Notes under the pieces: generated by a model
The model's input: only the letters and a program-made list of their open reading frames with translations
Database searches by the model: none
Told to the model about the DNA's origin: nothing
Shown: piece after piece, positions 1 through 8,319 of the stretch
Layout of the letters: every line of letters begins with the position of its first letter
Position numbering within the stretch: the stretch's first letter is position 1
From: Pantoea sp. Ap-967
GTDB lineage: Bacteria > Pseudomonadota > Gammaproteobacteria > Pseudomonadales > Pseudomonadaceae
Reading direction: 5' to 3'
Length of the DNA: 55,918 nt
Assembly: GCF_011752565.1 (NCBI RefSeq)
Contig: NZ_VWXK01000038.1
Span: 1 to 55,918, forward strand
Program-made: the position numbers and the translations under genes

Positions 1-273
1 CCAGTGTGTTTTCACACAGTCTGAGAAGGCCCTTTGTACAGGATCCGTCAGGCCAATGGGACCACCCAAGTAAGTCGCCGGTAACTCCCCATAGATGATC
101 GCGTCGCAGATACGCTCGGCGTAGAGGTGAAGCGTAGGCCATTGGGGAAAGTGCTTGAGCAAGCCGCCAGGATCAGATAGCTCGACTTGCAATATTTCGG
201 CTTCGTGGTCGGCGAGATCGCACCAGAGGATGGCCGCATCAATGGGGTGATATGAGCTTCTAAATGAGACCAT
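1..273 (-). CDS. Hypothetical protein, 3' end open at window edge
   Basis: A 91-codon open frame runs off the left edge. It starts at ATG 273 behind a near-perfect Shine-Dalgarno (AGGAGG, 8 nt upstream), which is why this frame is chosen over an overlapping longer frame on the same strand. The protein begins MVSFRSSYHPIDAAILWCDL and is acidic and Trp/Leu-rich, with no signal peptide or membrane segment. I do not recognise a named domain; it resembles the small backbone proteins of integrative elements, but that is only an impression. The last eleven codons are encoded by the terminal repeat, so the native C-terminus has probably been replaced by a mobile-element end. Confidence 0.6.
   Translation of the reverse strand, partial: MVSFRSSYHPIDAAILWCDLADHEAEILQVELSDPGGLLKHFPQWPTLHLYAERICDAIIYGELPATYLGGPIGLTDPVQRAFSDCVKTHW
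2..35. repeat. Left terminal inverted repeat (34 bp)
   Basis: This 34-bp stretch matches the reverse complement of 55884-55917 at 32 of 34 positions; the mismatches are at 20 and 24. The outer part contains a small self-complementary segment, GTGTG-TTTT-CACAC. Such ends are typical of insertion sequences or transposons. The family was not identified. The repeat also encodes the last residues read from the gene on the minus strand. Confidence 0.75.
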
Positions 274-483
274 GGTGACAGCCTCCTGCTGAACACTTCC
301 TCATTCGCTGCCGGGCAGCCTAAACCCAGAGGCAGCGACCCAGATATACAAAAATTGGATCCAATATTGATGACCGCCTGCTTACGAGTTCGTTCAATGC
401 GCATGTTTTGAGCGCGACAGAATTTGACGCTAACCTCGCCGGTCGACATCTAGAAGAGGGGACCACGATCCACGCAAACGGCT

Positions 484-1115
484 GTGGTACCAGATGGAGC
501 TGGCAAATCAGGGCCAGTCATCGGCCTGATTCGTATGGGCGAGGTGATCGCTAACGCTAATCGCCCAACTTGGATCACCGCGGCCATTGCAGTTGTCATG
601 GCTCTGATCTTTGCCGTGGTCGGTGCCAGTTTCGCTAGGCTGATCGCGCCCCCAATCCGCGCCGTAGCAGCCAGTGGTCTGAAAGGAGTTGCTCAAGGTG
701 AAGGCGATTTGGCTCGCAATCTCGAAGTGTGAGGTCAAGACGAGGCCGCAGATCTGGCCAGCCGGTTCAACCAGCTCCTCGGCACCATCAGCAGCCTGAT
801 CCACTACATCGGCGCGGACGCCGGCAAGATCCTCAGCACCTCGAACAGTTCGACCCGCTTCTTTTGCGACATGGCCGAAGCCGCCGGGCGCCAACGTGAA
901 GCTGTGGACATGGTGTCCACCGATATCCACGAAATGGTCGCCACCGCCAACGAAGTCGCCCGCTCATGCAGCCAGGCCGCGCAGCCAGCCGACAGCGGCT
1001 AGCAGCAGGCCCGCTAAGGCCAGCAACAGATCAATGCGGCGGTGAACAGCGTCGACCGCCTGATCCAGGAAATCTAGCAGTCGGCTGCGTGAACACGCAT
1101 CAAGTCCGTCGCAAA
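484..1115 (+). pseudogene. Methyl-accepting chemotaxis protein remnant
   Basis: Read in one frame, this stretch gives a transmembrane helix (about 590-650, ITAAIAVVMALIFAVVGASF), a HAMP-like segment and the start of a cytoplasmic signalling domain (LASRFNQLLGTI, then STDIHEMVATANEVA, then RIKSVAN). This order matches the middle of a Pseudomonas methyl-accepting chemotaxis receptor. The frame is broken by stops at about 730, 1000, 1015, 1076, 1090 and 1117. The ligand-binding domain and the conserved hairpin tip are missing, so this is a decayed internal fragment. The substitutions kept the reading frame, which suggests decay by point mutation after truncation. Confidence 0.8.
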
Positions 1116-1245
1116 CTGAGAGGTCTACGGGGTGTCAGTGGGATTAGCAGGCGAAAACGCGAGTAGCTTATTCAGCGAGAAAAGACGGTTGTAGTGACAT
1201 ATGGGCCGCGCCCACGACCCGTATGGCGTCAGTAAGCGGCGCAGT

Positions 1246-1323
1246 TTACACCCTGATCGCCTCACGTAGTCCTGCAATGCCGAAGATGCTCATAATTCGT
1301 TTGAGGTTGTAGGCAAGAACATG
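1246..1323 (-). mobile_element. Transposase C-terminal remnant (IS1182/IS4-like)
   Basis: On the minus strand, 26 codons read HVLAYNLKRIMSIFGIAGLR and end at a TAA. The AYNLKR-x-(M/L)-xx-(L/F)G pattern is the usual C-terminus of IS1182-type (DDE) transposases. The frame is lost immediately upstream, at about 1327, so the element is an inactive stub. Its junction with unrelated sequence marks an old recombination point at the edge of the Rieske cluster. Confidence 0.6.
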
Positions 1324-1326
1324 GGG

Positions 1327-1619
1327 GGCCCTTCAAGGGGGTGTCGTTCGCCCTGGCCGAGGTGTTGGCCAAGTTCGGTGTCACCTTCGAAATGCGCACC
1401 TTCGACGCCGCCGATAAGGTTTTTGCCACCTTGGAAGTGCCTGGTTCGGCGCGTCGCACCGTACCAGCGCGACCGGTAAATGGACCAGCCCGGTCTGCGC
1501 TGGCGGTGGGTAAGGGGCACCATGCCCTGCATTAGTGCCGCACCTTTGAACATGCCGAACTGGCGTGCGTCGAACCCTCGGTCGGTGCCGTAGCCATACC
1601 CCTTATGGCCGCTTGACCC
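1327..1619. other. Unassigned debris between transposase stub and Rieske gene
   Basis: A short plus-strand frame (about 1341-1535, beginning SFALAEVLAKFGVTFEMRTF) reads like the inside of a real protein for roughly 35 residues and then becomes low-quality sequence. I could not assign it to a family, and it has no convincing start. It is most likely a truncated gene remnant. Confidence 0.3.
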
Positions 1620-2858
1620 TCAGAACCTGAGACAGCGCTGAGCAGTGTCCAGATACCAATTGACGAAGTCGATCACTTTCTTTTCATCATTTACAGAGAA
1701 CGGACCAGGCACATATCCGCGGCCCTGCACGCCTTTGAAGTTGTTCTCCGCCAGCCATTTGTCCTGATCGTTGGTGGCGTTCCACAGCGCTGTGAGGTGG
1801 GCCAGTTCGTAGTCGCGGCCTTCCACGGCATTCTTGTGCACCAGCCACTTGCCGCGCACATGGGTAGTGCCAACATCGATCGGCCAGGCCTCGAAGCTGA
1901 AGGCGTGGTCGCGCAGGGCGTGGCTGAAGGCGTTGGGCTCGGTGGCCCAGCGCAGGGTGCCAATATTGCCCTCGCCGGAGGGAATCAGCAGCTGGGAACA
2001 GGCCAGGCGGCCGTCCAGGGTCAGGGACTCGACACCGTCCTTGATCGGGAACCGCAGGATGTCAAACCAGGCGCCCTCGGCTGGGCCGTTGACCAGGCCA
2101 TTTGCGTGGCAGACCGCTTCGAAGTCTTTCATCCAGTCCGGCTGAGCGTCGAAGTAGTCGTCCTCGGTGGGATCGCGGAACGCGGTGAGCAACTCCGGAT
2201 GGCGCGCGCTGCAGTGATAGCATTCGCGGCCGTTCTCCATCACTAGCTTCCAGTTGGCGTATTCGGGCAGCACTACGCTGTGGGCGACTTTGGCGTTCTC
2301 CAGATCGTGGGGGGCGAGCATCGGCTCGAGCTGATGGCGGAACTCGGCGAAATCCGGAGCATCGTCCGACAGGGCAATGAAGATCACTCCCGCTACCACC
2401 TCGCAGTGCACCGGGACCAGGCCATGCTGGCGCGGATCGAAGTCGGCGGGCATGTTGCGTGCGAAGATCAGGTTGCCGCCCAGGTCGTAGGTCCATTGGT
2501 GGTAGGGGCAGACCAGCCGCCGTGCCGAGCCCTTGTCACTGGTGCAGAGCAGTGCGCCGCGATGCCGGCAAGTGTTGAAGTAGCCGCGGACCACACTCTC
2601 CGACTCGCGAATGATCACCACCGAGGTCTTGCCCAGTTGCACGGTGATGTAGTCGCCGGTCCTGGGTATTTCCGCCAGGTGCCCGGCTTGCAGCCAGGCG
2701 CGGGTGAAGACCGCGTCCATCTCGAAGTCGAACACCGCAGCGCTGGTGTACAGCGTCTGCGGCAGGGTATGGCCGCGTCGGCATTGGCTATACAGGTCGG
2801 CCAGGTTCGGGGTGAGGGAAGGGGTGGGGACGGGAGCGTGATGGCTGCAGCCGGTCAT
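1620..2858 (-). CDS. Rieske [2Fe-2S] oxygenase, GbcA/stachydrine-demethylase-like
   Basis: Predicted catalytic alpha subunit of a two-component Rieske non-heme iron oxygenase, 412 aa. The Rieske cluster ligands are C97-R-H99 and C117-P-Y-H120. The mononuclear iron domain follows, with NWKLVMENGRECYHCSARHPE around residues 205-225 supplying the two-histidine part of the facial triad. Overall it resembles glycine-betaine and stachydrine demethylases (GbcA/Stc2 type) more than ring-hydroxylating dioxygenases, and no beta-subunit gene is present. The start at 2858 has a GAGG ribosome site. It is divergent from its probable reductase at 3096, with a shared 237-bp control region. The likely reaction is oxidative N-demethylation of a quaternary or tertiary amine; the substrate is inferred. 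Confidence 0.85.
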   Translation of the reverse strand: MTGCSHHAPVPTPSLTPNLADLYSQCRRGHTLPQTLYTSAAVFDFEMDAVFTRAWLQAGHLAEIPRTGDYITVQLGKTSVVIIRESESVVRGYFNTCRHRGALLCTSDKGSARRLVCPYHQWTYDLGGNLIFARNMPADFDPRQHGLVPVHCEVVAGVIFIALSDDAPDFAEFRHQLEPMLAPHDLENAKVAHSVVLPEYANWKLVMENGRECYHCSARHPELLTAFRDPTEDDYFDAQPDWMKDFEAVCHANGLVNGPAEGAWFDILRFPIKDGVESLTLDGRLACSQLLIPSGEGNIGTLRWATEPNAFSHALRDHAFSFEAWPIDVGTTHVRGKWLVHKNAVEGRDYELAHLTALWNATNDQDKWLAENNFKGVQGRGYVPGPFSVNDEKKVIDFVNWYLDTAQRCLRF

Positions 2859-2963
2859 GGAAAAACCTCATCGAAGGTCGCCTGCGCGGGCGTTCATTGT
2901 TTTCAGGGCGCCCGCCGGTTATAAGGCGCTGGCGGCGGATCGCCAAACGAATACGCGGCATGG

Positions 2964-2987
2964 CCTGCATTCCTTTTTTCATGCAGG
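2964..2987. promoter_or_regulatory. Dyad CCTGCAT-N10-ATGCAGG between the Rieske genes
   Basis: This perfect 7-bp inverted repeat sits in the divergent control region of the oxygenase and reductase genes. Its arms match the TGCAT/ATGCA dyads at 5154-5174 and 9276-9296, but with a spacer one base shorter. It is a probable LysR-regulator operator. Confidence 0.5.
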
Positions 2988-3095
2988 GAAGCGGGTATTC
3001 CCACGCGGAATGGGCGTATGCCGATTGATCCTTTGCGGCGTCGGCAGTGAGTCCCGATAGTGGCGGCCGGAACAACAAAAAGAGCCGAAACCGCC

Positions 3096-4148
3096 ATGAC
3101 CACTTTCGCGCAGTCCCTCGCGCCACGGGCCTGGAGCCCGGGACGCCACGTCGTCCGTTGCGTGCGCACCATCGATGAAACCCGGGATGTCCGAACCTTC
3201 TGCTTCGTCGCCGAGCAACCCTGCCTGTTCGTGTTCAGGCCGGGGCAGTTTGTCACCCTGGAACTGCTGATCGACGGCGAGACGCTGATGCGTAGCTACA
3301 CGATTGCCAGCTCGCCGACGCTGCCCACGCAGTTTTCTCTGACCATCAAGCGTATCCCCGGTGGCAAGGTGTCCAACTGGCTGCACGATCACTTTGGTAC
3401 CGGCCAGGTCCTGGTCGTCCATGGGCCGGCAGGGCGTTTCCACCTTGCGAAGCGTCCGGCGGATAAAGTGCTGTTGCTGTCCGGCGGTGTCGGGATCACC
3501 CCGCTGATGTCCATGGCGCGCTGGCTGTGCGATACCCATAGCGCCACGGACGCGGTGTTTGTGCACAGCGCGCGCACGCCGGGGGACATCATCTATCACC
3601 GCGAGCTGCGTCATATGGCGGCGCGCAACCCGGCGTTCCAACTGCATCTGGTGTGCGAGCGCCAGGGCAGTGGCGAAACCTGGTCAGGATATCGCGGTTA
3701 CGTTGGTCGGGCGATGCTGGAACTGATGGCGGCGGATTTTCTCGACCGCGAGATCTTCTGCTGCGGCCCCGCGCCCTACATGGCCGCGGTCAGGCGCCTG
3801 CTCGACGAGGCCGGCTTCGACAGTCGTCGCTACCACGAGGAAGCCTTCGTGCCAGTGACGCAGACACCGCCACCCACCACCGAGCAGACCCATCTGGTGC
3901 ATTTCGCTCGCAGCGACAAAGGTATTCGCATCACCCCCGGCGAGACCGTGCACGCGGCCGCCAGCCAGCTCGGCGTGGCCCTGCCCAAGGCCTGCGGCAT
4001 GGGTATATGCGGCACCTGCCGGGTGCTCAAGCGCGCCGGCGAAGTACGCATGGCCGCCAATGGTGGGATCAGCGAGGAAGAGCTCGCGGAGGGCTACATC
4101 CTGTCGTGCTGCAGTGAGCCCCTGGGCGACGTGGTTATCGATGCCTGA
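3096..4148 (+). CDS. Rieske oxygenase reductase (FAD/NAD(P)H, C-terminal 2Fe-2S)
   Basis: Predicted electron-transfer partner of the oxygenase, 350 aa. It has an N-terminal FAD domain with the flavin-binding RSYTIASSP around residue 66 and an NAD(P)H-binding GGVGITPLMS around residue 131. The C-terminal plant-type ferredoxin has ligands C300-X4-C305-X2-C308 and a last cysteine near 338. This order (FNR then ferredoxin) is that of GbcB and stachydrine-demethylase reductases. ATG 3096 is preferred over the in-frame GTG at 3060 because the family normally starts just before the FAD domain; the ribosome site is weak for either. The enzyme is cytoplasmic and would pass electrons from NAD(P)H to the Rieske centre. 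Confidence 0.85.
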   Translation: MTTFAQSLAPRAWSPGRHVVRCVRTIDETRDVRTFCFVAEQPCLFVFRPGQFVTLELLIDGETLMRSYTIASSPTLPTQFSLTIKRIPGGKVSNWLHDHFGTGQVLVVHGPAGRFHLAKRPADKVLLLSGGVGITPLMSMARWLCDTHSATDAVFVHSARTPGDIIYHRELRHMAARNPAFQLHLVCERQGSGETWSGYRGYVGRAMLELMAADFLDREIFCCGPAPYMAAVRRLLDEAGFDSRRYHEEAFVPVTQTPPPTTEQTHLVHFARSDKGIRITPGETVHAAASQLGVALPKACGMGICGTCRVLKRAGEVRMAANGGISEEELAEGYILSCCSEPLGDVVIDA

Positions 4149-4216
4149 CATTGCCCGCCCGTGTGATTGCCGCTACCCTCGGACCCGCGCACCCCGCGCC
4201 CGCCCGGACACTGCCC

Positions 4217-5104
4217 ATGACCGCGAAGAAGTTGCCACCCCTCAGCGCCATCGTCGCCTTCGACGCGGTGGTGCGCCTTGGTACCTTCACCCGTGCGGCC
4301 GCGGAGTTGCACCTGACCCAGAGCGCCGTCAGCAAGCAGATCAAGCGTCTGGAAGAAAGCCTGGGCACGCCCCTGTTCGAGCGGCGCGGCAACGAGGTCA
4401 GCCTCACTGACAACGGCGCCGTGCTGTACCGCGCCGTTACCCAGAGCCTACAGTGCATCAAGGAGGCGGTGCAGCAGATCGACGGTGCCCAGGCGCCCGG
4501 CCTGTCCATCGCCGCCAGTAGCGGCATTGCCAGCTACCTGGTGATCCCGCTGCTGTCGCGTTTTCGCAAGTTGCACCCGCAGGTCAACGTGCGGGTGGTG
4601 GCGGTCGAGGACCGCCGCGCCATCGACTTCGGCGCCACCGATTTCGCCATTGTCTACGGCGATGGGCAGTGGCCGGCGCTGCGCAGCCAGCGCATCGCCG
4701 AGGAGGAGATATTCGCCGTGTGCACCCCGGCCTATCGCGACCGCCAGCAGATCCGGGGCTTGGCCGATTTGGCCCGCTGCGACCTGATCGAACTGGAGTC
4801 CAACGATCCGGCGACCCTCTCGACCCGCCAGTGGATGCGCCGTGTCGGCGTCGAGGGCAGCCACCTGGGGGCGATCCTGCGCGTGTCGAGCTACGACCTG
4901 GCGATCAAGGCCGCCCTGGCCGGGGAAGGCATTGCCCTGGCTTGGGCTGAAGCGCTGCCGGCGGAAGTCGATGGCCAGCGCCTCTGCCGCGCCTGTCCCG
5001 AGACCCTGCTGACAGGACAGGGCGAGTACCTCGCCTGTCCCGCCTCCCGCGAGCTGACCCCGTTGGCCCGCACGCTGTGGGAGTGGGTCGGCGCGGCGTC
5101 CTGA
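4217..5104 (+). CDS. LysR-family transcriptional regulator (GcvA-like)
   Basis: 295 aa, with an N-terminal winged helix-turn-helix (FTRAAAELHLTQSAVSKQIK, about residues 24-43) and a LysR substrate-binding domain. The subgroup resembles GcvA/AmpR-type regulators. ATG 4217 puts the helix-turn-helix at the usual distance from the N-terminus. It lies 68 bp after the reductase in the same orientation and 217 bp before the transporter operon, whose upstream region carries a TGCAT-N11-ATGCA LysR box. It probably controls the demethylase and transporter genes in response to the substrate or a breakdown product. A second LysR protein at 8320 could share or split that role. Confidence 0.9.
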   Translation: MTAKKLPPLSAIVAFDAVVRLGTFTRAAAELHLTQSAVSKQIKRLEESLGTPLFERRGNEVSLTDNGAVLYRAVTQSLQCIKEAVQQIDGAQAPGLSIAASSGIASYLVIPLLSRFRKLHPQVNVRVVAVEDRRAIDFGATDFAIVYGDGQWPALRSQRIAEEEIFAVCTPAYRDRQQIRGLADLARCDLIELESNDPATLSTRQWMRRVGVEGSHLGAILRVSSYDLAIKAALAGEGIALAWAEALPAEVDGQRLCRACPETLLTGQGEYLACPASRELTPLARTLWEWVGAAS

Positions 5105-5153
5105 CTGTCATTTCCTCAGGCAAGCCGCGAAACCAGCCCATTCCTGTGGCACT

Positions 5154-5174
5154 TGCATGCGTATGGCGCATGCA
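5154..5174. promoter_or_regulatory. LysR box TGCATGC-N7-GCATGCA upstream of MFS operon
   Basis: A perfect dyad (10-bp arms, CTTGCATGCG/CGCATGCAAG) fits the T-N11-A LysR operator rule. The same TGCATGC-N7-GCATGCA arrangement recurs at 9276-9296 ahead of the porin gene. It lies about 150 bp before the MFS start, the usual distance for an activator site. Confidence 0.65.
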
Positions 5175-5321
5175 AGGCAGAAGCAATATGCGCTTTTGCC
5201 GTGCCGGTGCCAGAGGTATGTTTTTCCCTGTACACGGCTCCCGCCGTGCACCTCTCGAACAAGAACAATAACAAGCTCGCGGCGCTACTCAGGTGCGCCG
5301 GTCAGCGGCTGGAGGTCAACC

Positions 5322-6629
5322 ATGTCCGTGCATTCGAACAGTCTCAACGCCACCGTGTCGTCCACCGAATCATCCGTGGTCGCCAGCCCCGGCGCCTGGA
5401 CCACCCTGTTCATCCTTACCGCGGTGTATGCGATCAACATCGCCGACCGCTATGTCCTTTCCACGCTGATCGAGCCGATCAAGCACGAGTTCCAGCTCAG
5501 CGACGCTTCGGTCGGCTTTCTCACCGGGGTCGCCCTGGCGATCTTCTACGTCGCCGCCGGCTTGCCCCTGGGAGCTCTGGCCGATCGCACCAACCGCAAG
5601 CGCATGATCGGCGTGGCCGTGGCGGTCTGGTCGGCCATGACCGTGCTCTGCGGCCTGAGCAACAACTTCTGGCACCTGCTGCTGGCGCGGATCGGCGTCG
5701 GTGTGGGTGAGGCGGGTGGTACGCCGCCCAGTCACTCGATCATCGCCGACAAGTTTCGTCCCCGCCTGCGTGCCTTCGCCCTGTCGCTGTATGGCATCGG
5801 TGCCAGCGTTGGCGCCTGGTTCGGCGCTTCCGGGGCCGGGTACCTGAACGACGCCTACGGCTGGCGTACCACGCTGCTGGTGTTCGGCCTGTGCGGCATA
5901 CCCTTCGCCCTGCTGGTGTGGTTGTGCATCCGCGAGCCGAAGCGGGTGCACGATGAGCCGGTCGTACCTGCAAGCGATGACAGCAGCTTCAAGGCAGCGC
6001 TGGCCTATACCCTGCGGCGCCGTGCGCTGTTCCACCTGATCGCCGGTGCCACCGTGATCACCTTCTGGGGCTGGGGCATCCTCTGGTGGGCCACTTCGTT
6101 CCTGGTCCGCAGCCATGGCCTGACAGTGGGCGAGGCCGGCGCGCTGCTCGGGCCCATCCACGGGTTGGCCGGAACCGCGATGATGGTCGTCACCGTGCTC
6201 GTAATGCTGCTGTTGCGCGGCAAGCCGATGGATCGCCAGTCCAGCTTCGTGGCCTGGACTACCTTGCTCGGCACGCTGTTCTCCGTGGCCCTGTTCAGTA
6301 CCACGCGGCTCGACCTGGTGCATGTCCTGCTGTGGCTGTTCGTGCCCATCACCTACATCTACATCGGCCCCTCCATCGGCCTGTTGCAGAACCTCTATCC
6401 GGCCGGCATGCGCGCCAAGGGCTCGGCGATCCTGCTGTTCACCGCCAACATCGCCAACCTGGCCATCGCTCCGCAACTGGTCGGCCTGCTCTCCGACCTG
6501 GTCGGTCCGCACCTGGCCAATCCGGCTGAATCGCTGCGCTATGTTCTGCTCGGCTGCGCGTTCACCGGCTTCTGGGCGACCTACCACTACTGGGCCTGCG
6601 CCCGTCACATGCAGAGGGAAACCCAATGA
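5322..6629 (+). CDS. MFS transporter (spinster-like family)
   Basis: 435 aa with twelve predicted membrane helices in two groups of six. The MFS loop 2-3 signature appears as LGALADRTNRKRMIG, followed by GVGVGEAGGTPPSHSIIADK, typical of the spinster-like and hexuronate-like branch. ATG 5322 is chosen because GGAGG lies 8 nt upstream; upstream in-frame codons read as non-membrane, Arg/Cys-rich sequence. It overlaps the cupin start by 4 nt (ATGA), so the two are translationally coupled. It presumably imports the substrate across the inner membrane, while the OprD porin at 9385 serves the outer membrane. Confidence 0.88.
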   Translation: MSVHSNSLNATVSSTESSVVASPGAWTTLFILTAVYAINIADRYVLSTLIEPIKHEFQLSDASVGFLTGVALAIFYVAAGLPLGALADRTNRKRMIGVAVAVWSAMTVLCGLSNNFWHLLLARIGVGVGEAGGTPPSHSIIADKFRPRLRAFALSLYGIGASVGAWFGASGAGYLNDAYGWRTTLLVFGLCGIPFALLVWLCIREPKRVHDEPVVPASDDSSFKAALAYTLRRRALFHLIAGATVITFWGWGILWWATSFLVRSHGLTVGEAGALLGPIHGLAGTAMMVVTVLVMLLLRGKPMDRQSSFVAWTTLLGTLFSVALFSTTRLDLVHVLLWLFVPITYIYIGPSIGLLQNLYPAGMRAKGSAILLFTANIANLAIAPQLVGLLSDLVGPHLANPAESLRYVLLGCAFTGFWATYHYWACARHMQRETQ

Positions 6630-6967
6630 TCCAGGCACTCGCGATCAACGTCGACCAGGTGCGCTACGTGCAGCGCCCGCTCTCGGGAAAGGCACAGGTC
6701 GAAATGGGCTGGTCGGTCCCCCTGGACGACGAGGGGCCGCTGCTGGCGGGGTTTGCCCGCTGGGATGGCGATGACTCGCCATACAAGACCCTCGACTACG
6801 ACGAGGTGCTGATCGTGCTCGAAGGCCACTTCGGCTTCCAGCTGGAGTCCGGCGAGCGCTTCGAAGGCGGCCCGCACACCACCTTGCGAATTCCGAAGCA
6901 CACCGCCGTCAAGTACTTCGGCACCGAGGCGAAAGTCTTCTTCGTCATTACCCCGCCAGGCGAGTGA
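6626..6967 (+). CDS. Small cupin-domain protein (EutQ-like)
   Basis: 113 aa, one cupin barrel. The core is YDEVLIVLEGHFGFQLESGE around residues 57-76, followed by the second motif region (LRIPKHTAVKYFG). Metal-binding histidines of classical cupins are only partly kept, as in EutQ-like and other small cupins near amine catabolism genes. It is coupled to the transporter by an ATGA overlap and precedes the FAD enzyme by only a few bases. It may bind or isomerise an unstable intermediate; the function is not known from sequence. Confidence 0.75.
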   Translation: MIQALAINVDQVRYVQRPLSGKAQVEMGWSVPLDDEGPLLAGFARWDGDDSPYKTLDYDEVLIVLEGHFGFQLESGERFEGGPHTTLRIPKHTAVKYFGTEAKVFFVITPPGE

Positions 6968-6975
6968 ACGGCACT

Positions 6976-8307
6976 ATGGACGCAGCAGCAGTGGATATCA
7001 GGCTCAAACCTCACGACGATCACACCAACGGCTGGTCGGCGATCTTACCCCCGCGCCAGGCCCATGCGCCCCTGAACCAGCGCATCGAGGCCGACTGGCT
7101 GGTAATCGGCGCCGGTTACGCCGGGCTGGCGGTCGCGCGGCGCTTGGCGCACAACCGCCCCAGCGAGCGCATCGTCGTGCTCGAAGCCGGCGAGGCGGGT
7201 GACAATGCCTCGGGGCGTAATTCCGGTTTCGCCATCGATGTACCGCACAATGTCGGCAGTTCCACTGCGGAACTGGAGAAGGCGGTCAACTACAAGCGCC
7301 TGATGAAGGCGGGCATCGCTTACCTTGACGATATCGTCAAGTCGCGGCAGATCGTTTGCGACTGGAGCGAGAAAGGCAAGTACCATTGTGCTGCCGCGCC
7401 GCAGCTGGCCGAAACCCTGTTGCGCCAGCACGCCAATGAACTGGACACCCTGGGCGAGCCCTACCAGTGGCTGGAGCAGGCCGAGCTGGCCCGTCGCCTG
7501 GGAACCTCGTTCTTCCATGCCGGGATCTACACCCCCGGTTGCATCCTACTCAACCCGGCAGCGCTGACCCGTGGTCTGGCTGATACCCTGCCGGAGAATG
7601 TCACGCTTTACGAGAACAGTGCTGTCACTCGCCTGGAATGCGGTGCGCGCATCCACGCGAGCACCGCCGGAGGTGAGGTCAGTGCCAGCCGGCTGATGCT
7701 GGCGAACAACGGCAGCGCTTCGCAGTTGGCAGGCTTCGAGCGGCAGATGTTCAATGTTGCATCCTATGGCAGCCTGACCCGGCCACTGACGGCGGAGCAG
7801 CGGGCGCGGATCGGCAACGTCGAGGAGTGGGGCGTGACTCCGGCCAATGCGGTTAGCGGCGCGACCATGCGTTATACCCGTGATCATCGCCTGCTGATCC
7901 GCCAGCAGTTCGACTTCACTCCGCGTCTGCAGGTCGACGAGCGTGTTCGCCAGCGGGTCCGGGCGCAGCATCGCGAAGTGTTCCTGGCACGTTTCCCGAT
8001 GCTGGAGGATGTGGCGCTGGAGCATTTTTGGATGGGGTTCTTCAGCATCACTCGCAATGGCGCGCCGCGATGGGGCAAGATCGAGCGTAATGTCTACGCC
8101 GCCGTGGGCTGCAACGGGGTCGGAATCGCCAAGCAGACCATCGCCGGGGTGACCCTGGCCGACCTGGCCTGTGGCGTGGACAACGAACTGATCACCGACA
8201 TGCGCGAACTGGGTGCTCCGCAGCGGTTGCCGCCCAGGCCGTTCCTTGATCTTGGGGTTAAGGCCTATCTCGCCAAAGAGCGTTGGGTCGGGAGGCAGGA
8301 ATATTAA
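6976..8307 (+). CDS. FAD-dependent amine oxidoreductase (DAO family)
   Basis: 443 aa in the D-amino-acid oxidase/glycine oxidase superfamily. The Rossmann motif VIGAGYAGLAVARRL lies near residue 38, followed by an acidic VVLEAGEAG strand and the ASGRNSGF segment seen in PuuB-like and sarcosine-oxidase-like enzymes. The C-terminal flavin contact is VGCNGVGIAKQT. Enzymes of this type oxidise secondary amines or N-methyl groups, which fits a second step after Rieske N-demethylation. An alternative GTG start at 6964 overlaps the cupin stop; ATG 6976 is given because it is the stronger codon. The protein has no signal peptide and acts in the cytoplasm or at the inner membrane. Confidence 0.82.
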   Translation: MDAAAVDIRLKPHDDHTNGWSAILPPRQAHAPLNQRIEADWLVIGAGYAGLAVARRLAHNRPSERIVVLEAGEAGDNASGRNSGFAIDVPHNVGSSTAELEKAVNYKRLMKAGIAYLDDIVKSRQIVCDWSEKGKYHCAAAPQLAETLLRQHANELDTLGEPYQWLEQAELARRLGTSFFHAGIYTPGCILLNPAALTRGLADTLPENVTLYENSAVTRLECGARIHASTAGGEVSASRLMLANNGSASQLAGFERQMFNVASYGSLTRPLTAEQRARIGNVEEWGVTPANAVSGATMRYTRDHRLLIRQQFDFTPRLQVDERVRQRVRAQHREVFLARFPMLEDVALEHFWMGFFSITRNGAPRWGKIERNVYAAVGCNGVGIAKQTIAGVTLADLACGVDNELITDMRELGAPQRLPPRPFLDLGVKAYLAKERWVGRQEY

Positions 8308-8319
8308 GAAAGGCGGGCC

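Noticed and set aside
48..449. 133-residue minus-strand frame at the left end
   Set aside because: Another minus-strand frame from ATG 273 has a near-perfect ribosome site and a more protein-like sequence; the 133-residue frame overlaps it out of phase.
5370..6638. 422-residue minus-strand open frame antisense to the MFS gene
   Set aside because: It is a Gln/Gly/His-rich shadow caused by high third-position GC in the real membrane-transporter gene; it has no ribosome site or family resemblance.
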